NCBI RefSeq assembly: GCF_015319355.1 | Contig: NZ_JADILU010000003.1 | Location: forward strand, 372,001-436,000 | Length of the DNA stretch: 64,000 bases | DNA from: Psychroserpens luteus | GTDB lineage: Bacteria > Bacteroidota > Bacteroidia > Flavobacteriales > Flavobacteriaceae | Direction: 5' to 3' | Shown: positions 1 through 8,057 of the stretch, one piece after another | Layout of the letters: each line of letters opens with the position of its first letter | How positions within the stretch are numbered: position 1 is the stretch's first letter | Program-made: the position numbers and the translations under genes | The notes under the pieces: model-generated | Seen by the model: the letters and a program-made list of their open reading frames with translations, nothing else | What the model was told of the DNA's origin: nothing | Databases searched by the model: none

Positions 1-666
1 CTAGCAAAAGGACGTCCAGAATTTGGTAATCCTGCTGTATTTAACTCTAGCATACCAGAGTCTAATTGGGAGTCATTCATTGTAACATTAAAAGATCCCG
101 TGTTTTTTGATAAAATGGAAGAGTTAACAGGCAACAAGCATGGTACAGGAGCTCTAGTGACTTTTAAAGATTCCAATTGGTTATTGTCAGTTGTATTAAA
201 ACACCAAAGACGTTATCCACAACAACCAGATGGTGTGCAAGTATTTTGGGGCTATTCTTTACGACCTGATCGTATTGGTGACTTTGTTAGTAAATCAATG
301 ACAGATTGTAATGGTCAAGATATCCTTAAAGAAATATGTGGTCATCTTCGATTTGATATGGATGAGGTGTTTTCAAAAGCAAACTGTATTCCTTGCAAAA
401 TGCCATATATCACTAGTATGTTTATGCCACGTACCAATACTGACCGACCATTACCAGTTCCAAAAAACTCAAGAAACTTGGCCTTTGTAAGTCAGTTTGT
501 AGAAATCCCACATGATACTGTTTTTACAGTGGAATATTCTGTTCGAGCAGCACAGATGGCAGTTTATGAATTACTGGATATTGAATTGGAAATTCCACCA
601 ATTACACGTCATGACAAAAATTTAAAAGTAAACCTTGAAGCAGCGCTTAGAACGCTGAAAAATTAA
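1..666 (+). CDS. Oleate hydratase, C-terminal part (cut by window edge)
   Basis: The frame is open from base 1, so the gene begins outside the window; about 221 residues of the C-terminal part are visible. They align along their length with the C-terminal part of the next gene: both share WGY-L-PDR, NCIP---MPYI-S-FMPR, DRP and a VFTVEYSVR-AQ-AVY block. This supports a FAD-containing fatty acid hydratase that adds water to the cis-9 double bond of oleate to give 10-hydroxystearate. Only 33 bases separate it from the following paralogue, so the two form a tandem duplication and probably one transcript. It is diverged from its neighbour rather than a recent copy. The N-terminal FAD-binding motif and the catalytic region cannot be inspected. 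Confidence 0.85.
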   Translation, partial: LAKGRPEFGNPAVFNSSIPESNWESFIVTLKDPVFFDKMEELTGNKHGTGALVTFKDSNWLLSVVLKHQRRYPQQPDGVQVFWGYSLRPDRIGDFVSKSMTDCNGQDILKEICGHLRFDMDEVFSKANCIPCKMPYITSMFMPRTNTDRPLPVPKNSRNLAFVSQFVEIPHDTVFTVEYSVRAAQMAVYELLDIELEIPPITRHDKNLKVNLEAALRTLKN

Positions 667-699
667 GTAAACTTCCTTGAGGATAAAAAAATAAAAGTT

Positions 700-2292
700 A
701 TGAAGCGACATAAAAATAAAAAACCAGAAGATGCTAAAATATACCTTATAGGTAGTGGAATAGCATCTCTTGCAAGTGCAGTGTATTTAATTAAAGATGC
801 TGGTGTGCAAGGCAAAAATATTCATATTCTAGAAAAAGACAATATCCTTGGTGGAGCGCTTGATGGTGCAGGAAATATAGAAGATGGTTTTGTAGTAAGA
901 GGAGGACGAATGCATGAAGAACATTATGCTTGCTATTGGGACTTACTATCTAATATTCCATCTTATGACGACCCAAATGTTTCTGTAAAAGAGGAGTCGT
1001 TTGAATTTAATAAACGATTTGTTTCAAACGGACAAGCGAGACTTTTAAAAGAAGGTAAAATAATGGATGTGTCTTCTTACGGACTTTCCATAAAACAACA
1101 AGCCGAATTTTTAAAACTCATATTTGCTTCAGAAAAATCGTTAGGGAATAAAAGAATTGAAGATTGGTTTGATCAAGCATTTTTCGATACTAACTTTTGG
1201 TACATCTGGTCTACTATGTTTGCGTTTCAAAAATGGAGTAGCGTTGTAGAAATGAGACGCTATATGAAACGCTTCATTCATTTAATTGATGGTTTAAAAA
1301 AGTTAGGTGGAGTCATGCGTACCAAATACAATCAATACCATTCTGTCGTTATTCCTCTAAAAAATTACTTAAAGGAATATGAAGTACATTTTGATTTAGG
1401 GCACGAAGTTGTAGATATAGATTTTAATTTGTCTTCAGATAAAAAAACAGCGACAGTATTGCATTTAAAAGATAAAAATGAAATAGTCCTTGGTAAAAAT
1501 GACTATGTTTTTATTACGAATGGTTCTATTACTGAAAGTACTGATAATGGCGCTTGGGATAGACCAGCAAAACTAAAAGGAATTGCAGAGTCTAGGTCTT
1601 GGCAGCTTTGGAAAAAGATTGCAGAAAAAGATAAAGCTTTTGGTAATCCAGATCCTTTTTGTGATAATATTGATTTGCAAAAATGGTACTCTTTTACAGC
1701 AACATTAAAAGACAATACATTCCATGATTATATGGAGAATTTTTCAGGTAATGTTGATGGTACTGGTGGTTTGGTAACCATGACAGATTCTAATTGGTTA
1801 ATGTCTATAGTCATTGCACGTCAACCACATTTTCCAAATCAACCAAAGGATGTTAAAGTATTTTGGGGATATGGATTATATCCTGATAGAAAAGGAAACT
1901 ACGTTAATAAAACAATGGCAGAATGTACTGGTGAGGAAATTTTAGAAGAGTTATGGTATCACTTAAAAGTTCAAGACCTAATGAATCCTATTGTAAAGTC
2001 AGGTAAGGTAAACTGTATACCTACTGCAATGCCATATATAGATAGTTTGTTTATGCCAAGAAAAATTGGTGACAGACCAAAAGTATTACCTAAAGGTGCT
2101 ACTAATTTCGCGTTTTTAGGTCAATTTGCTGAGGTTCCAAAAGATGTGGTATTTACTGTAGAGTATTCTGTAAGAACAGCGCAAACTGCAGTTTATGGTT
2201 TATTTGAAACAGATAAAGAAGTATTACCTGTATATGACTCAATTCATAGCCCAAAAGCATTGTTAACCGCTCTTAAATCTATTAGCAACTAA
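700..2292 (+). CDS. ohyA: Oleate hydratase (myosin-cross-reactive antigen family)
   Basis: A 530-residue flavoprotein. The N-terminus carries the dinucleotide-binding motif GSGIASLASAVYL followed by an acidic strand end (HILEKD) and GGALDGAG, typical of oleate hydratases. RGGRMHEEHY stands where the Elizabethkingia meningoseptica enzyme has RGGRE with its catalytic Glu122; here that position is Met, a variant I recall from the shorter, monomeric branch of the family (the Rhodococcus erythropolis enzyme is about this size). The C-terminal part matches the preceding partial paralogue. The expected reaction is hydration of unsaturated C18 acids, used for detoxification or membrane/lipid remodelling. 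ATG start, 33 bases after the upstream stop. Substrate is inferred from family only. Confidence 0.88.
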   Translation: MKRHKNKKPEDAKIYLIGSGIASLASAVYLIKDAGVQGKNIHILEKDNILGGALDGAGNIEDGFVVRGGRMHEEHYACYWDLLSNIPSYDDPNVSVKEESFEFNKRFVSNGQARLLKEGKIMDVSSYGLSIKQQAEFLKLIFASEKSLGNKRIEDWFDQAFFDTNFWYIWSTMFAFQKWSSVVEMRRYMKRFIHLIDGLKKLGGVMRTKYNQYHSVVIPLKNYLKEYEVHFDLGHEVVDIDFNLSSDKKTATVLHLKDKNEIVLGKNDYVFITNGSITESTDNGAWDRPAKLKGIAESRSWQLWKKIAEKDKAFGNPDPFCDNIDLQKWYSFTATLKDNTFHDYMENFSGNVDGTGGLVTMTDSNWLMSIVIARQPHFPNQPKDVKVFWGYGLYPDRKGNYVNKTMAECTGEEILEELWYHLKVQDLMNPIVKSGKVNCIPTAMPYIDSLFMPRKIGDRPKVLPKGATNFAFLGQFAEVPKDVVFTVEYSVRTAQTAVYGLFETDKEVLPVYDSIHSPKALLTALKSISN

Positions 2293-2339
2293 AAATATTG
2301 GTTTAGAAATTAAGCGTTTCTAATGTGTATATTTGTGAA

Positions 2340-2969
2340 ATGAAATTAAAAAACAGTGCTATTACTGTAATCGGAGATAAGCTTTTTGGGTTTGGTTTGT
2401 TGTTTTTAATGGTGTGGATAAATACCCTAATTGGAACAACAGATATTAACAATTGGTTTATAGAGAATACGTTAACAGTAATAGCACTGCTTTTTTTAAT
2501 TCTTACTTATTCGAAGTATCGTTTTAGCAATTATAGTTATTTCTTAATTTGTATTTTTTTGTGTCTACATGTTTATGGTTCTAAATATACCTATGCAGAA
2601 AATTTATTTGGCTATTGGTTACAAGATGTATTTCATTCTACAAGAAATCACTATGACAGATTGGTACATTTCAGTTTTGGTTTACTATTGTATTATCCAT
2701 TGCAAGAATGTTTTTCAAAATGGATTAGAATTCCGAAGAATTTAGCATTAAAACTACCTGTTTTAATCATTCTATCAACAAGTGCTTTATATGAAATTAT
2801 TGAATGGTTAGTAGCAGACGTGTTTTTTGTAGAAGAAGGGATTTCCTATTTGGGTACTCAAGGTGACGTTTGGGATTCACAAAAGGATATGGCAGTCGCC
2901 TTTTTAGGTGTTATGATGGCTGCTTTGCTCTTCCATGTCTATTCCAGATTAAAAAATTCAAGAAAATAG
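2340..2969 (+). CDS. DUF2238 (YjdF-like) membrane protein
   Basis: About 209 residues with five or six hydrophobic segments. Conserved polar islands between the segments identify the family: HVYGSKYTYAE, NHYDRLVHFSFGLL, a YEIIEW motif inside a membrane segment, and GTQGDVWDSQKDM near the end. The family is widespread and lacks an assigned function; conserved His, Glu and Asp residues suggest metal or proton handling, but that is speculation. The longest frame starts at a GTG at 2325; the ATG at 2340 is preferred because the remaining five residues add nothing recognisable. It follows the oleate hydratases by 47 bases and may be co-transcribed. Confidence 0.75.
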   Translation: MKLKNSAITVIGDKLFGFGLLFLMVWINTLIGTTDINNWFIENTLTVIALLFLILTYSKYRFSNYSYFLICIFLCLHVYGSKYTYAENLFGYWLQDVFHSTRNHYDRLVHFSFGLLLYYPLQECFSKWIRIPKNLALKLPVLIILSTSALYEIIEWLVADVFFVEEGISYLGTQGDVWDSQKDMAVAFLGVMMAALLFHVYSRLKNSRK

Positions 2970-2976
2970 TCTAGAC

Positions 2977-3019
2977 TGACCTAAGTCATAATAATTGTTT
3001 GCAACATCCAATACCTTTA
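2977..3019 (+). promoter_or_regulatory. FNR/CRP-type site and -7 box of dps
   Basis: The palindrome TGACCTAAGTCA (2977-2988) is followed by a TACCTTTA -7 box at 3012-3019. The palindrome centre lies 29.5 bases before the first T of the box, the same distance as at the other promoters of this set. dps begins 28 bases after the box. There is no convincing -33 TTTG, which fits activation from a class II-like position. Confidence 0.75.
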
Positions 3020-3047
3020 TATAATTATTAATTTAAAATTATATAAA

Positions 3048-3524
3048 ATGAAAAAGCCTAACATTGGGATTTCAGCAGAAAACAGACAAGCTATAGCAGA
3101 CCAATTATCAAAGATATTAGCAGACGAATTTGTATTGTATTCAAAAACTCTAAATTTCCACTGGAACATTGAAGGTCCAGATTTTCATTCTGTACATGTT
3201 TATTTGGAAACCTTATACGAAGAACAACAAGACGTTGTTGATACTGTAGCAGAAAAAATACGTATGATAGGTCACTATGTACCTGCAACTTTAGAAAAAT
3301 ATTCACAATTAACGCATCTTACTGAAAAAACAAAAGGTAAAAATGATAGTCAAAGTATCTTCGCAGAATTGCTGGAAGATCACGAAAGCATTATTATTTT
3401 CCTTAGAGAAGAAATAAAACCTATTGCAGATAAATGGCAAGCTGATGGTATTAGTGACTACCTTACTGGACTTATGGAACAGCACGAAAAGACAGCTTGG
3501 ATGTTAAGATCACATTTAAAGTAA
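3048..3524 (+). CDS. dps: Dps-family ferritin-like DNA-protecting protein
   Basis: A 158-residue protein of the usual Dps length. FHWNIEGPDFHSVHVYLE and the later D-x3-E in VVDTVAEKI reproduce the ferroxidase ligands that Dps places at the dimer interface (His, His, an acidic residue, then Asp and Glu). Dps dodecamers oxidise and store iron using hydrogen peroxide and shield DNA in starved cells. The N-terminus lacks a long Lys-rich tail, so direct DNA binding is uncertain. The gene stands alone: an FNR/CRP-type promoter precedes it and a strong terminator follows. Confidence 0.93.
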   Translation: MKKPNIGISAENRQAIADQLSKILADEFVLYSKTLNFHWNIEGPDFHSVHVYLETLYEEQQDVVDTVAEKIRMIGHYVPATLEKYSQLTHLTEKTKGKNDSQSIFAELLEDHESIIIFLREEIKPIADKWQADGISDYLTGLMEQHEKTAWMLRSHLK

Positions 3525-3554
3525 GCATTATAAATTTATAAATGCATCTTATTT

Positions 3555-3591
3555 AAAAACCCAGACGGTATGTATACTGTTTGGGTTTTTT
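3555..3591 (+). terminator. Rho-independent terminator after dps
   Basis: An imperfect hairpin (AAACCCAGACGGTAT paired with the region ending in TGTTTGGGTTT) followed by a T run. It lies 31 bases after the dps stop codon. Confidence 0.8.
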
Positions 3592-3659
3592 AGTTAAATA
3601 AAAATAGCAACCCATAAAATAGTCCACTGTGTTAAAATTTTCAGAAATAATAATTAGAC

Positions 3660-3702
3660 TGATGTAGGTCAGTGTTAGTGCTTTACAATCATAATATCTT
3701 TG
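3660..3702 (+). promoter_or_regulatory. FNR/CRP-type site and -7 box of the first BON gene
   Basis: TGATGTAGGTCA (3660-3671) is followed by the consensus -7 box TATCTTTG (3695-3702). Centre to first T is 29.5 bases. The BON gene starts 37 bases downstream of the box. Confidence 0.75.
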
Positions 3703-3738
3703 GTGTATAATTATTGTTTAATTTAAATCATAGAAATT

Positions 3739-4392
3739 ATGAGAACAGATTTAAGTATTAAAGAAGACATCTTAGACGAATTAGAATGGCAACCAAGTAT
3801 TGATGAAACTCAAATTGGTGTTGTTGTAAAAGATGGCATTGTAACACTAACAGGAACTGTAGATAGTTATGTTAAAAAACGTGAAGCAGAAAAAGCAGTT
3901 AAAAGTGTCGTTGGTGTTAAGGCTGTAGCCGAAGAGATTGAAGTGCAGTACGGTAGTTCTTCACACAAATCAGATACAGAAATAGCCACAGCTGCAGTTA
4001 ACGCTTTAAAATGGAACATTTCAGTGCCTTCAAACAAAATTGATGTTAAAGTTGAAGATGGTTGGGTATATCTTTCTGGAGAAGTGATGTGGGATTTTGA
4101 AAAAAATGCTGCTAAAAAAGCGGTTGAAAACTTACCAAGTGTAAAATATGTAGTAAATAATATTACATTAAAAAATACAGTGGAAGCCGAAGATATTAAA
4201 AATAAAATTAAAAAAGCATTTGAACGTTCTGCAGATATTGATTCTAAAGGCATTACTGTAAAGACTGAAGGTCATAACGTTAAATTGACAGGTAAAGTAC
4301 ATTCGTTAAAAGAAAAAGATGATGCAAGACGAACAGCTTATTATGCACCAGGAGTATGGAGCGTTGATAATGAGTTAGAAGTTGAGTATTAA
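3739..4392 (+). CDS. Three-BON-domain protein (OsmY-like stress protein)
   Basis: 217 residues made of three consecutive BON modules (about 1-72, 76-145 and 147-217). Each carries the family pattern of a hydrophobic V-V--G-V-L-G-V strand followed by a helix and a V----N-I/L strand; WVYLSGEVMWDF is the clearest. BON domains are thought to bind phospholipid or other hydrophobic ligands and occur in OsmY, secretins and channels. No signal peptide is present, so unlike periplasmic OsmY this copy looks cytoplasmic. It is a single-gene unit between its own promoter and terminator. Close paralogues lie at 4566 and 13532, with a decayed copy near 10634. Confidence 0.88.
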   Translation: MRTDLSIKEDILDELEWQPSIDETQIGVVVKDGIVTLTGTVDSYVKKREAEKAVKSVVGVKAVAEEIEVQYGSSSHKSDTEIATAAVNALKWNISVPSNKIDVKVEDGWVYLSGEVMWDFEKNAAKKAVENLPSVKYVVNNITLKNTVEAEDIKNKIKKAFERSADIDSKGITVKTEGHNVKLTGKVHSLKEKDDARRTAYYAPGVWSVDNELEVEY

Positions 4393-4436
4393 TTTTTTAG
4401 AATTTATAAGAAACAAAAATAATGTTGTCTTATAGA

Positions 4437-4478
4437 AAATCACCCTAATACATTTTATGTGCTAGGGTGATTTTTTTT
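4437..4478 (+). terminator. Rho-independent terminator after the first BON gene
   Basis: ATCACCCTA pairs with TAGGGTGAT across a 15-base loop, followed by a T run. It separates this BON gene from the next promoter, only a few bases on. Confidence 0.9.
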
Positions 4479-4483
4479 GACAC

Positions 4484-4526
4484 TGACTTGGGTCAGTAAA
4501 TATTGTAATTTACTGCAGTAATTTTA
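4484..4526 (+). promoter_or_regulatory. FNR/CRP-type site and -7 box of the second BON gene
   Basis: TGACTTGGGTCA (4484-4495), flanked as ACTGACTTGGGTCAGT, is followed by TAATTTTA at 4519-4526, again 29.5 bases from palindrome centre to first T. It begins directly behind the upstream terminator. Confidence 0.75.
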
Positions 4527-4565
4527 TACTGAATTAAGGATTACACAATTTAAAATGTATGTATT

Positions 4566-5234
4566 ATGAAAACGGATTTAGAAATTAAAAACGACGTTTT
4601 AGAAGAATTATCGTGGCAACCAAATATCGATGAAACCCAAATTGGTGTAATCGTAAACAATGGTATTGTAACACTCTCCGGAATTGTAAGTGACTTACCA
4701 AAAAAGATCAGTATTGAAAACGCTGTTAAACGTGTAGCTGGAGTAAAAGCGGTTGCAGAAGAAATTAAAGTAAAATATACAGATAGCGATAAACACTCTG
4801 ATATAGAAATTGCAAAAGCAGCAATTAGTGCTTTAGAATGGAATGCTTCTGTACCTTCTGAACAAATTATAGTTGAGGTTGAAGATGGGAAAATCTATTT
4901 AACAGGAGAATTAGAATGGGCTTATCAAAAGGATTTTGTAAAAAGAACCATTGAACATTTATATGGTGTAAAAGAAGTCATCAATAACATTCAATTAAAG
5001 CCGAAAGCAACTCCTGTAAACGTAGAACATCAAATTAAAAAAGCGTTTGAGCGCTCAGCAAATATTGATGCTAAAAATATTACTGTTAGTATCAATAATC
5101 AGGAGTTAACACTAAGTGGAACAGTGCATTCTATAAAGGAAAAAGATGATGCAGAAATTGTAGCTTATAAAGCACCAGGAATAACTAATGTTATCAATCA
5201 ATTGGAAGTTGACTATTACCCAATCTATTTATAA
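4566..5234 (+). CDS. Three-BON-domain protein (OsmY-like)
   Basis: 222 residues with the same three-module layout as the protein at 3739 and strong similarity to it: TDL-IK-DVL-EL-WQP-IDETQIGV at the start and IK-AFERSA-ID-K-ITV in the third module. There is no signal peptide. It differs in context: a 3-hydroxyacyl-CoA dehydrogenase begins six bases after its stop, so this copy is the first gene of a likely multigene transcript. The role in stress survival is inferred from the OsmY family and from the shared promoter design. Confidence 0.88.
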   Translation: MKTDLEIKNDVLEELSWQPNIDETQIGVIVNNGIVTLSGIVSDLPKKISIENAVKRVAGVKAVAEEIKVKYTDSDKHSDIEIAKAAISALEWNASVPSEQIIVEVEDGKIYLTGELEWAYQKDFVKRTIEHLYGVKEVINNIQLKPKATPVNVEHQIKKAFERSANIDAKNITVSINNQELTLSGTVHSIKEKDDAEIVAYKAPGITNVINQLEVDYYPIYL

Positions 5235-5240
5235 AAACAA

Positions 5241-6152
5241 ATGAAAATTATTAAAATGAATTATAAAAATGTAACCATAGCAGGAAGCGGTGTTTTAGGA
5301 TATCAAATCGCCTTTCAAACCGCATTTCATGGATTTAATGTAACCGTTTATGATATTAATGATGCTGTTTTGGAAAAAGCAAAAGCAAAATTTAATACCA
5401 TGTGTGAAGCCTTTAAAAAAGATTTAAGCGCAACACAAGAACAGCTAGATAAAACGCGTCAAAATTTAAGCTATACTTCAAATCTTGCTGAAGCTGTAAA
5501 AAATGCAGATTTACTAATTGAAGCGGTTCCAGAAAACCCAAAAATAAAAATAGAATTTTACAATAAATTAGCGAAAGTAGCACCCGAAAAAACGGTGTTT
5601 GCAACAAATTCTTCGACACTTTTACCCAGTCAATTTGCAGAAGCAACAGGACGTCCTAACAAATTTTTAGCCTTACATTTTGCAAATACCATTTGGATTC
5701 ATAATACAGCAGAAATTATGGGTCATGCGACTACAGATCCAAAAGTTTTTAAAGATGTAGTAGCTTTTGCGAAAGCTATTGGTATGTTGGCATTGCCACT
5801 TCATAAAGAGCAGCCAGGATATATTCTTAATTCTTTATTAGTGCCCTTATTAAGTGCAGCTACAAACTTATTAGTAAATGAGGTTGCAGATGTACAGACT
5901 ATAGATAAAACGTGGATGAAAGCAACTGGAGCACCTTTAGGGCCTTTTGCTATCCTTGATGTTGTCGGTATTACAACAGCTTATAATATTGATAAAATTG
6001 CAGCAGAGAAAACTAATGATCCCTTAAAAATAAAAACCGTAAAATACCTAAAAGAAAATTTTATAGATAAAAATAGATTAGGTGTTTCAACAGGAGAAGG
6101 TTTTTATAAATATCCGGATCCAGCATATAAAGCACTAGATTTTTTAAAATAA
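5241..6152 (+). CDS. 3-hydroxyacyl-CoA dehydrogenase (3-hydroxybutyryl-CoA type)
   Basis: 303 residues. The N-terminus has the NAD-binding glycine motif AGSGVLGYQIA, and an acidic residue (VYDIND) ends the second strand, as expected for NAD rather than NADP. The catalytic histidine sits in FLALHFANTIW, where relatives have LHFFNP, and the C-terminal helical domain includes QPGYILNSLLVPLL. The single-domain length fits short-chain enzymes that interconvert 3-hydroxybutyryl-CoA and acetoacetyl-CoA. It follows the BON gene by six bases. A second possible start (MNYKN) lies five codons in. LHFANTIW is an unusual variant, so the exact substrate is open. Confidence 0.82.
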   Translation: MKIIKMNYKNVTIAGSGVLGYQIAFQTAFHGFNVTVYDINDAVLEKAKAKFNTMCEAFKKDLSATQEQLDKTRQNLSYTSNLAEAVKNADLLIEAVPENPKIKIEFYNKLAKVAPEKTVFATNSSTLLPSQFAEATGRPNKFLALHFANTIWIHNTAEIMGHATTDPKVFKDVVAFAKAIGMLALPLHKEQPGYILNSLLVPLLSAATNLLVNEVADVQTIDKTWMKATGAPLGPFAILDVVGITTAYNIDKIAAEKTNDPLKIKTVKYLKENFIDKNRLGVSTGEGFYKYPDPAYKALDFLK

Positions 6153-6215
6153 ATAGCAACTCATTTTAATTAATACTTAAACAAAGGGATAAGTAGATCA
6201 TATGTACAAGTACTT

Positions 6216-7976
6216 ATGAAAAAACATAAAAAACTAAGCGAATTGGCAGCAACTGCTATTTGTGGAAATGATATTAGTTCATCCGTGTTATATGTATCTG
6301 CTTTGGCTATCGCTTTTGCTGGGCAATATGCATGGATTACATTACTTATCGTGTCTTTGGTTCTCTTTTTATTTAGAAAAATTTATGGAGAAGTGGTAGG
6401 TGCATTACCATTAAATGGTGGTGCTTACAATGCGTTATTAAACACAACAAGTAAATTTATGGCTTCTTTTGCAGCAACATTAACTTTGTTGTCTTATATG
6501 GCTACTGCTGTTATTTCAGCTAACGAAGCCATTCATTATCTGCATCATTTAGTACCTGGAATTTCTATAATAATAGCAACCATAAGTCTTCTTAGTTTTT
6601 TTGGAGTGCTAACGATTATAGGTGTTTCAGAATCATCCAAAGTAGCTATTGGGATTTTTCTGTTTCACTTACTCTCTTTTGCTGTATTAAGTGGTTTTAT
6701 TATTTTCTTCTTGATTAATAATGGGATTGGCTTATTTTTAGAAAACTGGCATTTTCCAACGACTTCCGGAAGTATCACTAAAGCCATTTTTCTTGGTTTT
6801 GCTGCATCCATGTTAGGGGTTTCAGGATTTGAAAGCTCAGCGAATTTTGTTGAAGAACAAGAAAAAGGTGTGTTTCCTAAAACACTAAAAAACATGTGGA
6901 TTGTAGTTAGCGTATTAAATCCGTTGACTGCATTATTTGCACTGTCATTATTTGCAATACCATTATTACAAAGTGACGCGTATCAAAACACACTCTTAAT
7001 AGAAATGGCATCACATGTTGGAGGCAATTGGCTGGCTATTTTAATAAGTATTGATGCGTTTTTGGTGCTTAGTGGAGCAGTATTAACAAGTTTTGTTGGC
7101 GTTTCTGGATTGTTAGAACGTATGGCTTTAGATAGAATTTTACCGCAGTTTTTTTTAAAGAAAAATAAAAGGGGAAGTTCTTATCGTATTATACTTGTTT
7201 TCCTAATCTTAACTATTTCTGTTTTACTGATCACTAAAGGTGATGTTAAACTGTTGGCTGGTGTTTATACCATTTCTTTTTTATCTGTAATGGCATTATT
7301 TGGAATAGGGAATGTACTTCTTAAAGTGAAACGAAACAGTTTACCACGTCCTGAAAAAGCAAGTTGGATGGCGATACTTGTAGCTATTACTGCTGTAATC
7401 ATAGCGTTGATAGGTAATATTGTTATGCCACCAATAGAGGGTAGCGCAAGTAATGTAACCGTCTTTTTAGATTATTTTATTCCTGCCATTATTTTCACAA
7501 CGATAATGCTGAATAGAACCCTTTTATTAAAAGTGCTGTTAAAAATAATCCATACGGTTTTTGATCCGGTTCGTAGTTTTGTAATGAAAACAGATAGTAA
7601 AATATTGAAGGTAATTGATACTATTAATTCTCAGGAGTTTGTTTATTTTACTAAAGATGATGATGTAGAAACACTAAATAAAGTGCTCCTGTATATTCAG
7701 AAAAATGAACACACAAAAAGATTGAAAGTTGTGACTGCGACAAAAAATGGTAACCTGATTACAGAGCAATTTAGGAACGATATAGATGTTGTGGATAGAG
7801 AATATCCATTAATTAAAATCGAGTTTATAGAACTAGATGCTAATTTCGGTCCAGAATTAATTACCAAATTATCAAAAGAATGGAGCATTCCAATCAATTT
7901 TATGTTTATCGGTTCACCTGGAGATCATTTTCCTTACAAAATTGAAGAATTGGGTGGTGTACGATTAATCATTTGA
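6216..7976 (+). CDS. APC-superfamily amino acid permease with cytosolic tail
   Basis: 586 residues: about twelve membrane segments up to residue 430, then a soluble C-terminal region of about 150 residues. The start (TAICGNDISSSVLYVSALA) and PLNGGAYNALLN correspond to the TM1 glycine break and the GG-Y motif of APC transporters. The soluble tail (VYFTKDDDVETLNKVLLYIQ, KRLKVVTATKNG) resembles tails of APC permeases that carry universal-stress-like domains. It probably imports an amino acid or amine. It lies 63 bases after the dehydrogenase gene with no terminator visible between, so it may belong to the same transcript. Confidence 0.82.
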   Translation: MKKHKKLSELAATAICGNDISSSVLYVSALAIAFAGQYAWITLLIVSLVLFLFRKIYGEVVGALPLNGGAYNALLNTTSKFMASFAATLTLLSYMATAVISANEAIHYLHHLVPGISIIIATISLLSFFGVLTIIGVSESSKVAIGIFLFHLLSFAVLSGFIIFFLINNGIGLFLENWHFPTTSGSITKAIFLGFAASMLGVSGFESSANFVEEQEKGVFPKTLKNMWIVVSVLNPLTALFALSLFAIPLLQSDAYQNTLLIEMASHVGGNWLAILISIDAFLVLSGAVLTSFVGVSGLLERMALDRILPQFFLKKNKRGSSYRIILVFLILTISVLLITKGDVKLLAGVYTISFLSVMALFGIGNVLLKVKRNSLPRPEKASWMAILVAITAVIIALIGNIVMPPIEGSASNVTVFLDYFIPAIIFTTIMLNRTLLLKVLLKIIHTVFDPVRSFVMKTDSKILKVIDTINSQEFVYFTKDDDVETLNKVLLYIQKNEHTKRLKVVTATKNGNLITEQFRNDIDVVDREYPLIKIEFIELDANFGPELITKLSKEWSIPINFMFIGSPGDHFPYKIEELGGVRLII

Positions 7977-8057
7977 TTGAAGGTTTAGTATGAGAATATC
8001 TAAATTTTAAAAACTAATGTATTAAATTTCAAGAAAATCACTATTCCATAATTTTTA

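Noticed and set aside
1-666. Truncated oleate hydratase as a pseudogene
   Set aside because: The frame is open to the window edge, so it is cut by the window and not by mutation.
2328-2335. TATATTTG as a -7 box for the DUF2238 gene
   Set aside because: It ends four bases before the ATG, leaving no leader; more likely chance in AT-rich DNA.
3867-4253. 128-residue frame on the minus strand inside the first BON gene
   Set aside because: It is antisense to a clearly real gene, has the low-complexity composition of a shadow frame and no context.
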